A DNA stretch of 64,000 nt from Microbacterium sp. KUDC0406 (GTDB taxonomy: Bacteria > Actinomycetota > Actinomycetes > Actinomycetales > Microbacteriaceae): NCBI RefSeq assembly GCF_021582875.1, contig NZ_CP091138.1, positions 2,108,001 through 2,172,000 of the forward strand, written 5' to 3'. How positions within the stretch are numbered: the first letter of the stretch is position 1; every line of letters starts with the position of its first letter. The notes beneath the pieces are model-generated. The model was not told where the DNA came from. It was given only the letters and a program-made list of their open reading frames with translations, and did not search any database. This document shows, in pieces, positions 10,164 through 20,100 of the stretch. Position numbers and translations under genes: made by a program.

Positions 10164-11672
10164 CTAGGCGGCCAGCTCCGTCCGCAGCACGTGCTTCATC
10201 ACCTTGCCGGAAGGATTCCGCGGCAGCGCGTCGCGCACGATCAGCTCGCGCGGGATCTTGTACTTCGCGAGATGGTCGGCGAGGAACGCCCGCATATCGT
10301 CGAGCGACAGCTCGCCGGATGCCTCGACGACAGCCACCACGGTCTCGCCCCACTCCCCGTGCGGGCGTCCGACGATCGCGGCATCCGCGACGGACGGATG
10401 CTGCCGCAGCGCCTCCTCGACCTCGGGAGAGTAGACGTTCTCACCGCCGGTGATCACGACGTCCTTCAGCCGGTCGACGATGAACAGGTAGCCGTCGGCG
10501 TCGACGCGCGCGAGGTCGCCGGTGCGGTACCAGTCGCCGACGAACACGGCATCCGTCGCGGCGGCGTCGTTCAGGTACCCGGCCATCCGGGTCGCGGAGC
10601 GCATCCACAGCTCACCGGCCTCGTCCGCCGTGACGTCGGTGCCCTCGGCGTTCACGACGCGGATGTCGACGCCCGGCATGCCGCCGGCGCCGATCGACCC
10701 GGCCTTCTCGATCTGCTCGGCCGGGTACAGCGCCGACCCCACCGGGCCCATCTCGCTCATGCCGTAGACCTGGTAGAACGCATCGGTGCCGTATGCCTGC
10801 TGCAGCATGCGGACGGTCTCGGCGCCCATCGGCGCTCCGCCGTAGGCCCAGAGCCGCATCGACGAGAGGTCGAAGTCGGCGAGGCTCCTCCCGACGGAGG
10901 GCAGCACCTTCAGCGGCGCGAGATAGGCGATCGGCGCCCCGAAGAACGCCGTGACCCGGTGCTGCTGCACGGTCTGAAGGAAGTGCACCGGGTGGTACTC
11001 CTTCAGCAGCACGACCGTGCCGCCGAGGTACATCATCGACAGGAACCAGTTGTTCAGCGGTGAGGCGTGCCAGATCGGCATCGCGATGAGGAAACGGTCG
11101 TCGCGCTGCAGCCCGACCGCGGCGGTCGTGTACGCGGGCACGTTCGCGAGACCCGCGTGCGTGTGCAGGCATCCTTTCGGGCTGCTCGTGGTGCCCGAGG
11201 TGTAGAGCACCTGGGCGATGGCGTCGCCTTCGACCTCGACGCCGTCCCACTCCCCGGCTGCGGCGACGAGGGTGTCGAACTCACCCGTGCCGTCGTCGGC
11301 GATCGTCAGCACCCGTGCATCCGGAGCGCCCTCGCGCACCCTGTCCTCGAGATCGACGTCGGCGACGACGACCTTCAGCCCGGCGTGCGCGGCGACGTAG
11401 GCGACCTCGCGGGCGGTGAACTTGTGGTTGATCGGCACCAGTGCCGCGCCCGCGCGCCACAGGCCGAAGGCCGCGACGGCGAAGGCCGGCGTGTTGAAGG
11501 CCATCACGCCGACCCGGTCGCCGGGCTGCACGCCGGCCTCGCGGAACACCGTGGCGGCGCGGCGTGAGGCGGCCAGCAGCTGCTGGTAGTCGAGGGTGCC
11601 GAGGTCGGAGACGATCGCGGGCTTGTCGGGAAAGGTGCGGGCGGAGCGCTCCAGCATCCAGGTCAGGTTCAT
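10164..11672 (-). CDS. AMP-binding acyl-CoA ligase (fatty or aryl acid)
   Basis: Adenylate-forming enzyme that activates a carboxylic acid with ATP and CoA. The 502 residues have every family signature: P-loop YTSGTTSSPKGCLHTHAG (about residue 165), VYGMSEMG, WYRTGDLARVDADGYLFIVD, DRLKDVVITGGENVYSPEVE, and the catalytic Lys in NPSGKVMKH near the end. The start ATG at 11672 has GAGGACCC just before it. It is divergent from a TetR gene across two 16-bp operators, and the other TetR-side gene is an acyl-CoA dehydrogenase, so a fatty-acid substrate is the best guess. Confidence 0.92.
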   Translation of the reverse strand: MNLTWMLERSARTFPDKPAIVSDLGTLDYQQLLAASRRAATVFREAGVQPGDRVGVMAFNTPAFAVAAFGLWRAGAALVPINHKFTAREVAYVAAHAGLKVVVADVDLEDRVREGAPDARVLTIADDGTGEFDTLVAAAGEWDGVEVEGDAIAQVLYTSGTTSSPKGCLHTHAGLANVPAYTTAAVGLQRDDRFLIAMPIWHASPLNNWFLSMMYLGGTVVLLKEYHPVHFLQTVQQHRVTAFFGAPIAYLAPLKVLPSVGRSLADFDLSSMRLWAYGGAPMGAETVRMLQQAYGTDAFYQVYGMSEMGPVGSALYPAEQIEKAGSIGAGGMPGVDIRVVNAEGTDVTADEAGELWMRSATRMAGYLNDAAATDAVFVGDWYRTGDLARVDADGYLFIVDRLKDVVITGGENVYSPEVEEALRQHPSVADAAIVGRPHGEWGETVVAVVEASGELSLDDMRAFLADHLAKYKIPRELIVRDALPRNPSGKVMKHVLRTELAA

Positions 11673-11720
11673 CGGGTCCTCACGTCGTCGTGTCGGGGTT
11701 CGGCGGCATTGCCTCAGGTG

Positions 11721-11760
11721 TTGAATCGTGATTCAATACGGACATTGAATCACGATTCAA
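11721..11760. promoter_or_regulatory. double palindromic operator between acyl-CoA ligase and TetR genes
   Basis: TTGAATCGTGATTCAA (11721-11736) and TTGAATCACGATTCAA (11745-11760). Each is a near-perfect 16-bp palindrome, and the second is the exact reverse complement of the first, 24 bp apart centre to centre. The position between divergent genes, and the AT content against a GC-rich background, mark it as the likely binding site of the adjacent TetR protein. Confidence 0.85.
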
Positions 11761-11801
11761 TCGAGTTGTGAACCGCGGCAGAACCGAGCGAAGGAGCACG
11801 G

Positions 11802-12420
11802 ATGGCACAGCGTCGCGAAGCAGGGCGCCGGGAGGACCTCATCGAGGCCGCCACGGCGATCGTGCGGGATTCCGGGTTCGGAGCAGCGTCGGTGAAGGCC
11901 GTCACGGCGCGCGCCGGCATGAGCGCCGGGCTGCTGTACAGCTACGCGGACGGCGTGGACGACGTGCTCGCCGAGGTGTTCCGGCGCTGCGCCGGCACCG
12001 AGCTCGCGGCCGTCGACCAGGCCGTACTCGCCTCGAAGCGCACGGATGCCGACGGGCCGGCTGCTCGCGCTCATCGAGACCTTCGCCACCCGCGCGCTGC
12101 GCGGCGGACGCCTCGCCTGGGCGCTGCTGGGGGAACCGGTCGGCCGGGCGATCGACGAGGAGCGCCTCGCCTACCGCCGCAGCTACGCCGACATCCTCAC
12201 CGAGATCGTGGCACAGGGCGTGCGCGACGGATCGTTCGCCCCGCAGCATCCGGAGATCACCGCCGCGGGACTCGTCGGCGCGATCGGCGAGGCGCTCACC
12301 GGCCCGCTCACGCCGGTGAGCGCGGAGGAGGACGACCCGGATGCCGTCGTCGCGGCGATCTCCGAACTGTGCCTGCGCGCGGTCGGCGCGGTGCCCGAGC
12401 ATCTGGGCCCGAAAGTCTGA
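11802..12420 (+). CDS. TetR-family transcriptional regulator, frameshifted
   Basis: Probably represses the divergent acyl-CoA ligase and its own operon through the palindromes at 11721-11760. The ATG at 11802 follows AAGGAGCACGG. The N-terminal helix-turn-helix is EDLIEAATAIVRDSGFGAAS then VKAVTARAGMSAGLLYSYAD (about residues 10-55). The ligand domain continues in another frame from about 12050: GATGCCGACGGGC with one base removed reads TDAAGRLLALIETFATRALR. Corrected length 205 residues. The indel again sits inside CCGACGG. Confidence 0.88.
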
Positions 12421-12426
12421 GCCCCC

Positions 12427-12630
12427 GAGCCCCTGGGTCCCTGAGCCCCTGGGTCCCTGAGCCCCTGGGTCCCTGAGCCCCTGGGTCCCTGAGCCTGTCG
12501 AAGGGGCCGGCACGACGCTTCGACAGGCTCAGCGACCCAAATACGGCCGCAGACGCTTCGACAAGCTCAGCGACCCACCACTCGACCAGAGGCTCAGCGA
12601 CCCACCACTCGACCGCTGAACCCCTGGGCC
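12427..12630. repeat. 16-bp tandem repeats and family B (CTTCGACAGGCTCAGCGACCC) palindromes
   Basis: Four exact copies of GAGCCCCTGGGTCCCT (12427-12490), then GAGCCTGTCGAAG ... CTTCGACAGGCTC forming a hairpin (12491-12530), then three decaying family B copies (CGCTTCGACAAGCTCAGCGA and AGGCTCAGCGACCCACCACT). Family B recurs at 52648 and inside menB at 57547. No gene is present. Confidence 0.9.
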
Positions 12631-12653
12631 ACCACTTGACCAGAGAAGGAATC

Positions 12654-14276
12654 ATGAGCACGCACGAGGTCACAGGCCAGTCCCCCGCCCGCGTCGGCAT
12701 CGACGAGTACGCCGCCAACGTGGCGCTGGTCGAGGGCATCACCCGGTACGACGCGGCCTGGGCGAACGAGGGGCTGCACGCCACCGGCATCCGGGTCGGC
12801 ACGGCCGAGTTCCAGGCGGACGCGCGTCGCGCGAACCGCAACAAGCCGCAGCTGCACACGCACGACCGCTGGGGTCACCGCATCGACGAGGTCGAGTACG
12901 ACCCGTCGTACCACCGCGTGATCACGGCCGCCGTCGCCGACGGCGCCCACACCAGCGCCTTCGCCGACCCGCGGCCCGGGGCGAACGTCGCGCGGGCGGC
13001 ATCGTTCATGCTCTACGCGCAGATCGAACCCGGACACGCCTGCCCGGTGTCGATGACGCACTCGGCGGCGCCGGTGATCGCGCAGCATCCGGAACTCGCC
13101 TCGGAGTGGATGCCGCGCGTGCTGTCCCGCGAGTACTCGCCCGACCTCGTGCCCGGCAAGCGGAGCGCGCTGTTCGGCATGGCGATGACCGAGAAGCAGG
13201 GCGGATCGGATGTGCGGGCGAACACGACCGTCGCCGTGCCGATCGGCGAGGGACGGTACGAGCTGACCGGGCACAAGTGGTTCTGCTCGGCGCCGATGTC
13301 AGACGGCTTCCTCGTGCTCGCGCAGGCGCCCGGCGGGCTGTCGTGCTTCCTGCTGCCTCGGCTGCGCGAGGACGGCAGCCGCAACGAGATGCGCATCATG
13401 CGGCTCAAGGACAAACTCGGCAACGCCTCGAACGCGTCGAGCGAGGTCGAGTACGAGGGCGCGGTCGCGCACCTGCTCGGCGAGGAGGGCCGCGGGGTGC
13501 GCACCATCATCGAGATGGTCACGAACACCCGGCTGGACTGCATCCTCGGGTCGCTCGCCGGCATGCGGCAGGCGGTGGCCGAGGCGTCGTGGCACGCCCG
13601 GCACCGCGCCGCGTTCGGACGGATGCTGATCGACCAGCCCGCGATGACCGGCGTCATCGCCGACCTGCAGCTCGAGGTCGAGGGCGTGACGGCCGCCGCC
13701 CTGCGGCTGGCCCGCGCCTATGACACGGATGCCTCGGAGCAGGATGTCGCGTTCACCCGGCTGGGCACCGCGGTGATGAAGTACTGGGCCTGCAAGCGCG
13801 GTCCGGCGCACGCCGCGGAGGCGCTGGAATGCCTGGGCGGCAACGGCTACACCGAGGACTTCCCGCTCGCCATGCGGTACCGCGAGCAGCCGGTGATGGC
13901 GGTGTGGGAGGGCTCGGGCAACGTGATCGCCCTCGACGTGCTGCGTGCACTCGGCCGCGAGCCCGGCGCCTTCGAGGCGTTCGACGCCGAGGTGTCGCTC
14001 GCGCGCGGAGCGGATCCCCGCCTCGACGCGCACCTGGACCGCACCCGCGCTCTGGTGCGGGCTGTGGCATCCGATCACTCGCCCGAACTGCGCGCACGGG
14101 AGCTGGTCGGCGCTCTGGCACTGGCCCTGCAGGGATCGCTGCTCCTGCAGCACGCCCCGGCCGCCGTGGCCGACGGCTTCGTGGCATCCCGCCTGGTCGA
14201 CAGCTTCGCCGGCGGTGCCCTGTTCGGCGCGCTCCCCTCTGGCGTCGACGCCGCCGCGATCGCCGCCCGCGCCTGA
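12654..14276 (+). CDS. acyl-CoA dehydrogenase, AidB-like
   Basis: Flavoprotein of the acyl-CoA dehydrogenase superfamily, closest in layout to the AidB branch. 540 residues from the ATG at 12654, preceded by AGAAGGA. Motifs: FGMAMTEKQGGSDVRANTT (FAD/substrate contact), KWFCSAPMSDGFLVLAQ, RRAAFGRMLIDQP-like HRAAFGRMLIDQP, ECLGGNGYTEDFPLAMRYRE and VWEGSGNVIALDVLRAL. It lies downstream of the TetR gene on the same strand, separated by repeats. In Escherichia coli AidB responds to alkylation, but here the neighbours point to acyl-CoA metabolism. Confidence 0.9.
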   Translation: MSTHEVTGQSPARVGIDEYAANVALVEGITRYDAAWANEGLHATGIRVGTAEFQADARRANRNKPQLHTHDRWGHRIDEVEYDPSYHRVITAAVADGAHTSAFADPRPGANVARAASFMLYAQIEPGHACPVSMTHSAAPVIAQHPELASEWMPRVLSREYSPDLVPGKRSALFGMAMTEKQGGSDVRANTTVAVPIGEGRYELTGHKWFCSAPMSDGFLVLAQAPGGLSCFLLPRLREDGSRNEMRIMRLKDKLGNASNASSEVEYEGAVAHLLGEEGRGVRTIIEMVTNTRLDCILGSLAGMRQAVAEASWHARHRAAFGRMLIDQPAMTGVIADLQLEVEGVTAAALRLARAYDTDASEQDVAFTRLGTAVMKYWACKRGPAHAAEALECLGGNGYTEDFPLAMRYREQPVMAVWEGSGNVIALDVLRALGREPGAFEAFDAEVSLARGADPRLDAHLDRTRALVRAVASDHSPELRARELVGALALALQGSLLLQHAPAAVADGFVASRLVDSFAGGALFGALPSGVDAAAIAARA

Positions 14277-14285
14277 CCCTCCTCA

Positions 14286-14347
14286 GCTCCGGTCTCAACG
14301 GTTGTGGGTGCTCCCGGCCGACAACCCACAACGAGTGAGACCGGAGC
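14286..14347. repeat. family D palindrome, copy 1
   Basis: GCTCCGGTCTCA with a mirrored TGAGACCGGAGC; the inner arms GTTGTGGGT and ACCCACAAC also pair. It is followed 35 bp later by a second element of the same kind. Confidence 0.85.
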
Positions 14348-14382
14348 AGCATGAACGCCACACCACGACCGGCCGCCCTCCT

Positions 14383-14444
14383 GCTCCGGTCTCAACGGAT
14401 GCGGGTGCAACCGCCCCAACACCCGCAACCAGTGAGACCGGAGC
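14383..14444. repeat. family D palindrome, copy 2
   Basis: The same GCTCCGGTCTCA / TGAGACCGGAGC arms as the previous element, but the inner arms differ and still pair (GATGCGGGT with ACCCGCAAC, allowing mismatches). Compensating change between copies suggests that the fold is kept rather than the sequence. Confidence 0.85.
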
Positions 14445-14495
14445 ATCCGAAGCGCCCGGGAGTACGATGGCGACCACCGTGCGGAAGGGGCATCG

Positions 14496-16055
14496 ATGCC
14501 GACCGAATACGACCTGATCGTGCTGGGCGGCGGAGCCGTCGGAGAGAACATCGCAGACCGGGCGGTGCAGGGCGGCCTGTCCGTCGCCATCGTGGAGGAC
14601 GAGCTCGTCGGAGGGGAGTGCTCGTACTGGGCGTGCATGCCGTCGAAGTCCCTCCTCCGGCCCGGCAGTGCGCTTCGTGCCGCCCGCCGCGTGCCCGGAG
14701 CATCCGCCGCGATCACCGGCGACCTCGACGTCGCCGCCGTGCTCGCCCACCGCGACGAGGTCGTGAACCACTGGGAGGACGACGGCCAGGTGCGCTGGGT
14801 CGAGGGCGCGGGCATCGACCTCATCCGCGGCCACGGCCGCTTCACCGGCCCGAAGCAGGTCGAGGTCGCCGCGGCCGGCGTCGTGCTCACCGCCCGCCAC
14901 GCGGTCGCCGTCGTCACCGGTTCGAGCGCGACGATCCCCGGCATCCCCGGCCTGCGGGACGCGAACCCGTGGACCAGCCGTGAGGCGACCAGCGCGAAGC
15001 GCGCCCCCGCCGGCCTGGCGATCATCGGCGGCGGCGTGGTCGCGGCCGAGATGGCCGCGGCCTACGCCTCGTTCGGCACCGAGGTCACCATGATCGTGCG
15101 CAGCCGGATGCTCGGAAGGCTCGAGCCGTTCGCCGCCGAGCTCGTCGCAGACGGCCTGCGCGAACAGGGCGTGCGGATCCTGACCGGCACGTCACCGGCA
15201 TCCGTCGATCGTGACCCCGACGGCGTGCACATCGCGCTCGAGAACGGCGAGATGATCCACGCCGAGGAGGTGCTCGTCGCGACCGGCCGCTCGCCGCGCA
15301 CCGACGACCTCGGTCTCGAGAGCATCGGCCTCCGCGCCGGCGGCTGGCTCGAGACCGACGACACGATGCTCGTGCCCGGCTTCGACTGGCTGTACGCCGT
15401 CGGCGACGTCACCCGGCGCGCCCTGTTCACGCATCAGGGCAAGTACCAGGCCCGCGCAGCCGGAGATGTGATCGCGGCGCGCGCGACCGGCGGGCGCGTC
15501 GACGACGCCCCGTGGGGCGCGCACGTCGCGACCGCCGACCATCACGCCGTGCCGCAGGTCGTGTTCACCGATCCCGAGGTCGCCGCGGTCGGCCTGACCG
15601 CGGCGGATGCGGATGCCGCCGGCCTGCGCACCCGGGTGATCGACTACGACCTGTCGTCGCTGGCCGGCACCTACGTGCACGCCGAGGACTACCGCGGGAA
15701 GGCCCGGATGATCGTCGACGAGGACCGGCGGGTGCTCGTCGGAGCGACCTTCGCCGGGCAGGACGTCGCCGACCTGCTGCAGGCCGCGACGATCGCGATC
15801 GTCGGCGAGGTGCCGATCGACCGGCTCTGGCACGCGGTGCCCGCCTACCCCACGATCAGCGAGGTCTGGCTGCGGTTCCTCGAGGCGTACGGCCGGCCCA
15901 CGGTGCCGCCACAGCATCACATCCCGGCGCCCGGCGAGTCGAGCGTGCCCGAGATCGAGGTCGACGAGAACATCGCCCCGCGTCCCGAGGAGGATGCCGC
16001 GGACCTGAGCCGCGCCGAGCCGGATGTCGCGGACCACAGCAGCGACGCGTCCTGA
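14496..16055 (+). CDS. NAD(P)H-dependent flavoprotein disulfide reductase-like protein
   Basis: Pyridine-nucleotide disulfide oxidoreductase fold (lipoamide dehydrogenase / mercuric reductase type), 519 residues. FAD motif LIVLGGGAVGE at the N-terminus; redox-active CXXXXC in GGECSYWACMPSK (about residue 45); NAD motif IIGGGVVAAEMAA (about 175); second FAD motif YAVGDVT. The dimer-interface active site, normally HPTLSE, is YPTISE, so the catalytic His is a Tyr while the Glu remains. It also has an acidic tail of about 50 residues. The true substrate is unknown; quinone or other small-molecule reduction is possible. Confidence 0.88.
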   Translation: MPTEYDLIVLGGGAVGENIADRAVQGGLSVAIVEDELVGGECSYWACMPSKSLLRPGSALRAARRVPGASAAITGDLDVAAVLAHRDEVVNHWEDDGQVRWVEGAGIDLIRGHGRFTGPKQVEVAAAGVVLTARHAVAVVTGSSATIPGIPGLRDANPWTSREATSAKRAPAGLAIIGGGVVAAEMAAAYASFGTEVTMIVRSRMLGRLEPFAAELVADGLREQGVRILTGTSPASVDRDPDGVHIALENGEMIHAEEVLVATGRSPRTDDLGLESIGLRAGGWLETDDTMLVPGFDWLYAVGDVTRRALFTHQGKYQARAAGDVIAARATGGRVDDAPWGAHVATADHHAVPQVVFTDPEVAAVGLTAADADAAGLRTRVIDYDLSSLAGTYVHAEDYRGKARMIVDEDRRVLVGATFAGQDVADLLQAATIAIVGEVPIDRLWHAVPAYPTISEVWLRFLEAYGRPTVPPQHHIPAPGESSVPEIEVDENIAPRPEEDAADLSRAEPDVADHSSDAS

Positions 16056-16060
16056 CACTC

Positions 16061-16117
16061 TCGAATCGCGCAACCGGCTGCATCCGCTCGTCGAACCGGG
16101 CCGGTCGCGCGATTCGA
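16061..16117. repeat. family C palindrome, second member
   Basis: TCGAATCGCGCAACCGG (16061-16077) pairs with 16101-16117 with one mismatch. Same outer arms as 10096-10154 but different inner sequence. Confidence 0.85.
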
Positions 16118-16131
16118 ACGCGGGGCTGGGC

Positions 16132-17112
16132 TCAGACGAACGCGGCGCCGTCCCACACGGCGTCGAGGTGGTCGGCGTAGGCGCTCTGCACGATCTGATC
16201 CCCCGTCCACACCAGAGCGAGCTCATCGCCGAGGCGACTCGCGCCCGGCAGCAGACCCGCCACCGCGACCATCCTCGCCCAGGCGTAGTCTCCGCGTGAC
16301 GGCGGCACGGCGGTGAGCGGCCGGCTGACGAACGGCGTGGCCGCAATCGCCTTCTCCAGCGCGAGCATGGTGACGGTGCCGATGCCCGCCTCGAGGAAGG
16401 CTCCGCCGACCGCATCCCACTTCAGCCCCACCCAGTCGGCGGACTCCGCCTCCGCAGTGCCGTCGGCGACGCGTACACCCACCCGGTAGCCGGCACCGGG
16501 GTCGGTGCTCGCCCTGCCGAGCACGATCGGATCGGTCTCGGGATCGGTGAGAGCGGCCGTCGGCGCGACCCACACCTCGCGGCCGAGGTACGGCAGCGGA
16601 TCGGGGGTCGGTCCGGTGCCTCCGGTCGGCGCCGGCAGCGCGGCGGGCGGCCCCCACAGCGGCAGATGCCCGGCGGCGGCGCGCACGTCGGCGACGGCCG
16701 CCTGCAGTCCCGCGGCCAGGTCCTGCCGCACGCCGACCGAGAGCGGTACGCCGTCGCCCGCCGGCGAGGGCAGCCGGTCGTTCGCGATCTGCACCAGCCG
16801 CAGCGGCGGCACCGTGCCGCCCGCTCCGTCATCCGCCGGCACGGATGCCGCCAGCCCGAGCGCGGCACCCAGCATGCCCTTGCACATGGTGGTCTCGCCC
16901 AGCTCGGTGAGCAGGTTCAGGTAGCCCCCGACCTCGGTGATGTTGCGCGGAGCGGGGATGCGCGACGGGATCACATCGCCCTGGGTCGCCAGGCGACGCA
17001 GCAGCATCGCCTGCGCCTGCTGGATCTCGGGGCCGGACGCCCCCTTGATGACGTCGGTCAGGGCGAGGACGAGTGCGTCGCCCGCCGCGTCCGAGACGGA
17101 TGGAGTGGACAT
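16132..17112 (-). CDS. hypothetical protein, partner of the large OmpA-domain protein
   Basis: I do not recognise a family. 326 residues from the ATG at 17112, seven bases after AAAGG; an earlier in-frame ATG at 17118 is too close to that site. No signal peptide or membrane segment is evident. The N-terminal half is helical and Ala/Leu-rich (ALTDVIKGASGPEIQQAQAM), with a proline-rich linker at about 175-195 (ALPAPTGGTGPTPDPLP), then a beta-rich C-terminal half with DWVGLKWDAVGGAFLEAG. It starts 25 bp after the stop of the large OmpA-domain gene, so the two are almost certainly one operon. Confidence 0.75.
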   Translation of the reverse strand: MSTPSVSDAAGDALVLALTDVIKGASGPEIQQAQAMLLRRLATQGDVIPSRIPAPRNITEVGGYLNLLTELGETTMCKGMLGAALGLAASVPADDGAGGTVPPLRLVQIANDRLPSPAGDGVPLSVGVRQDLAAGLQAAVADVRAAAGHLPLWGPPAALPAPTGGTGPTPDPLPYLGREVWVAPTAALTDPETDPIVLGRASTDPGAGYRVGVRVADGTAEAESADWVGLKWDAVGGAFLEAGIGTVTMLALEKAIAATPFVSRPLTAVPPSRGDYAWARMVAVAGLLPGASRLGDELALVWTGDQIVQSAYADHLDAVWDGAAFV

Positions 17113-17137
17113 CGTCATGCCTTTCTCTCGAATGCTC

Positions 17138-20100
17138 TCAGTACTGGAAGCTCATGTCGGCACGGCGCAGCCGCGGGTAGTCGCCCTCCGCGCCCGGGAG
17201 CACACCGCCCTCGGCCGTGCCGGCCGTGATGCCGTGCGCGTTGAGATACGCGGCGGTGTTCGTCGCGCGATCACGGGCGAGTGCGACGTTGTCGAAGCCC
17301 GCGGTGCCCTCGGGCGATGCGTAGCCGCGGACGACGGCACCGGTCGCACCGCCCGCCTTCACCTCGGCGATGATGAGATCCAGCCCCGCCTTCTGATCGT
17401 CCTCCAGCACGCGCTGCGCCTTCGCGAAGTAGATGGTGCGCTGCGCCGGCTGGGCGGGAGCGGGCTGCGGCGCGGGATCCGCCCCACCGCCGGTGCCGCC
17501 TCCGGTACCGCCGCCTCCGTTCGCCGGGCCCTCGGTGCCTCCGCTGCCGGCGCCGCCGGTGCCCTTGCCCTTGCCTCCGGACGAGTCCTTGTCGCCGGCA
17601 TCCTTGTCGCCGGCATCCTTCTTCTTGTCCGCCCCGTAGATCGATGCCGACGTCTCCATCGCCTTGATCGCCAGGTCCTTCGCGGCGCCGAGCGCGTCCT
17701 TGCGCGCGGATTCCGGCGGTGTCGAGCGTCTTGCCGGTGAGCGTCGCCAGATTGCCGGCGTTGGTGAGCGCGGCGATGTCGAAGCTCTTCTGCGCCTCCG
17801 CCGACTTGATCAGCGCGCCGGCCAGGGAGGTGTCGGCCGAGACCGGCGCCATCGAGAAGTTCTGGATCATCGGATTCATGCCGGTGAGGGCACTCGGACC
17901 GGTCAGCCCCGCGGTGAGCGAGCCCTGCGGCATCCCGACCTGGGCGATCTGCGTGGCCTCGTCGCCCGGAGAGTCCTGCCAGTTCCAGAACCGGGTGAGG
18001 TCGACCCGTTCCGCCGACGGGCAGTGCCCGAGCACGGCTTCGCCGAGCACGCCCTTGGTCGGCAGCGCGATCGTCGATCGTGGCGCCGAGAAGCCGTCGG
18101 TGTGGAACCGGGTCAGCGCGTCCTGGATCTGCCCGGTGGTCAGTCCGGCCTTCTTCACCGGCCGGATGCCGTGCTCATCGGGCTCGCCGTACTCGGCGGT
18201 CGCGTCGGTGATCGCCGCCGGGATCATGAAAGGCAGCACCATCGAGTTGCCGAAGTACCCCAGCACGTTGTTGGTGATGCAGCTGAGCAGCGGAACCGCC
18301 GGACGCGCTGTGCCGTCTTCGGCGGGCGGCAGGGTGATCTCGTACCGCTCCAGCATGACGGCCCGCTCCTCCGGAGTGAGCGAGGCGAAGACCGCGACGC
18401 TGCACGTCATGGTGTTGCGCATCACCCACTGCAGGGTCTTCTCGATCTCGAGCACGGAGGCGTACGAGAGCACGGGCGGCACGGTGCGCGCGGCGATCGG
18501 ATAGGTCATCGCCGGCAGCGCCGTCGATCCGCCGAACCTGTTGTCGACGAGCACGACCTGCGGCGTGGTCCCCGAGATCGACGCCACGAAGCTGGTCACC
18601 TGCGGACCGCCGATCTCGCGCTCCAGCCGGTCCGCGTCGTACGACCCCGTCTTCGACTGCTTCGCGGCCGCATCCTTCAGCGCCCCCTCCAGGGCCGAGC
18701 CGAGGCCGCCCAGCGTGATCTGCGCGAAGCCGAGGTCGGCGATCGCAGGCGGGGCGAAGTGGTAGTCCAGGCGACGCGTGCGGCGCGTGATCTCGAAGCC
18801 GGTGATGTCCTGCCGGGCGAACGACGGCGGCAGCGAGATCGTGGCCACCCTGGTCCTGCCGAGCACGTGGTTGGCGCGTGCCGCGCGGAGACGGCCGAAC
18901 AGGTCATCCTCCGTCGCCAGCGCGTCCTTCCCCGTCGGCAGCGTGTCCGAGACGGCGGTGCCGCTGAGCGGATAGGGCCCCACCCGCATCCCGCGCTTGC
19001 CGACGACGGTGACGAACAGGTCGTCGAAGTCGAGGAAGGTGCCGATCAGCGTGACGTCGAGCACGTCCGTCGCCGGCGCACCGGCGTCCGCCACCGAGGT
19101 GGTCGGGTCGGAGGCGAAGTCGGTGATCAGCGACAGGCCCCGGCGGTAGCGCGCCGGCACGACCCTGGTCAGGATGTCGGCATGGCCGAGCAGCCGCTCG
19201 TAGCGGGCGAGCACGTCATCACGGGTGGACGGGGCGTCGGTGAGCTTGGCCGGCTGGAACGCCGGCAGGAACCGGATCACGTCCAGCGGCACCTGGCACG
19301 TGAGCGTCACGCCCTCGCAGGCGGTGGTCACGTCGAACAGCCGCTGCACCTCCCAGTACTGCATGGTCAGCGCGCGGGTCTTGTTGTGGTTCGTGATGAC
19401 CTTGGTGGTGATCTCGGTCGACTCGGTCGCGGTGGCCAGCCGCATGGATGTCCGCGACGCCGAGCGACGTGCCGCCGCCTGGCGCTGCACGGCGGAGTGC
19501 GTCGACTGCGCGGCATCCGAGGTGCTGTTCCTGGCGCCGCTCATCCAGGTGTTCGTGTTGCCGCTGGTGCTCGATGTGCCGTAGCTGGTCGCGACGCCAC
19601 CGGCGGCGCATCCGAACGGGAACACGCCGCCACCGCCGGCCGCGGCCGCCACCGAGAACGAGTCCGCCTCGGTGTCGTAGTGCGAGCCGCCGGACGCGGA
19701 CTCCCGGAACGCGCTGGCGAAGGTCGCCGTCGCCGAGGTGTCATCGCGTTCGGCGAACGACATCGTCTCGGTCGATTCGAGCCTCTCGCTCTCGACGACC
19801 GAGGTCGACGCCGTGCGCTCCATGATCGCCATGCGCTGCTGCTCACCCGGTGCCAGCGGCAGCGAGTAGACCAGGTCGCCGAGCGCCAGGCCCAGCGGAG
19901 TCCAGCGCTGCGCGAGCGTGACCACGTAGCCGATCGACAGCGATCCTGCCAGCGGCACGGAGCCGTACGCGGTCTCGGTGGCCAGCCCGTCGCGGAAGGC
20001 GTCGATGCTGATGGGCCGGTCGACAGGCACCCGCTCGGCGAGGTGGAACTCCAGCTTCTCCAGGCCTCCGGCCAGCCGGGCCGCGGCGGAGTAGCCGCCG

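Noticed and set aside
14286..14444. Integron attC sites
   Set aside because: The paired palindromes resemble attC in size but lack the RYYYAAC core, and no integrase or cassette is nearby.
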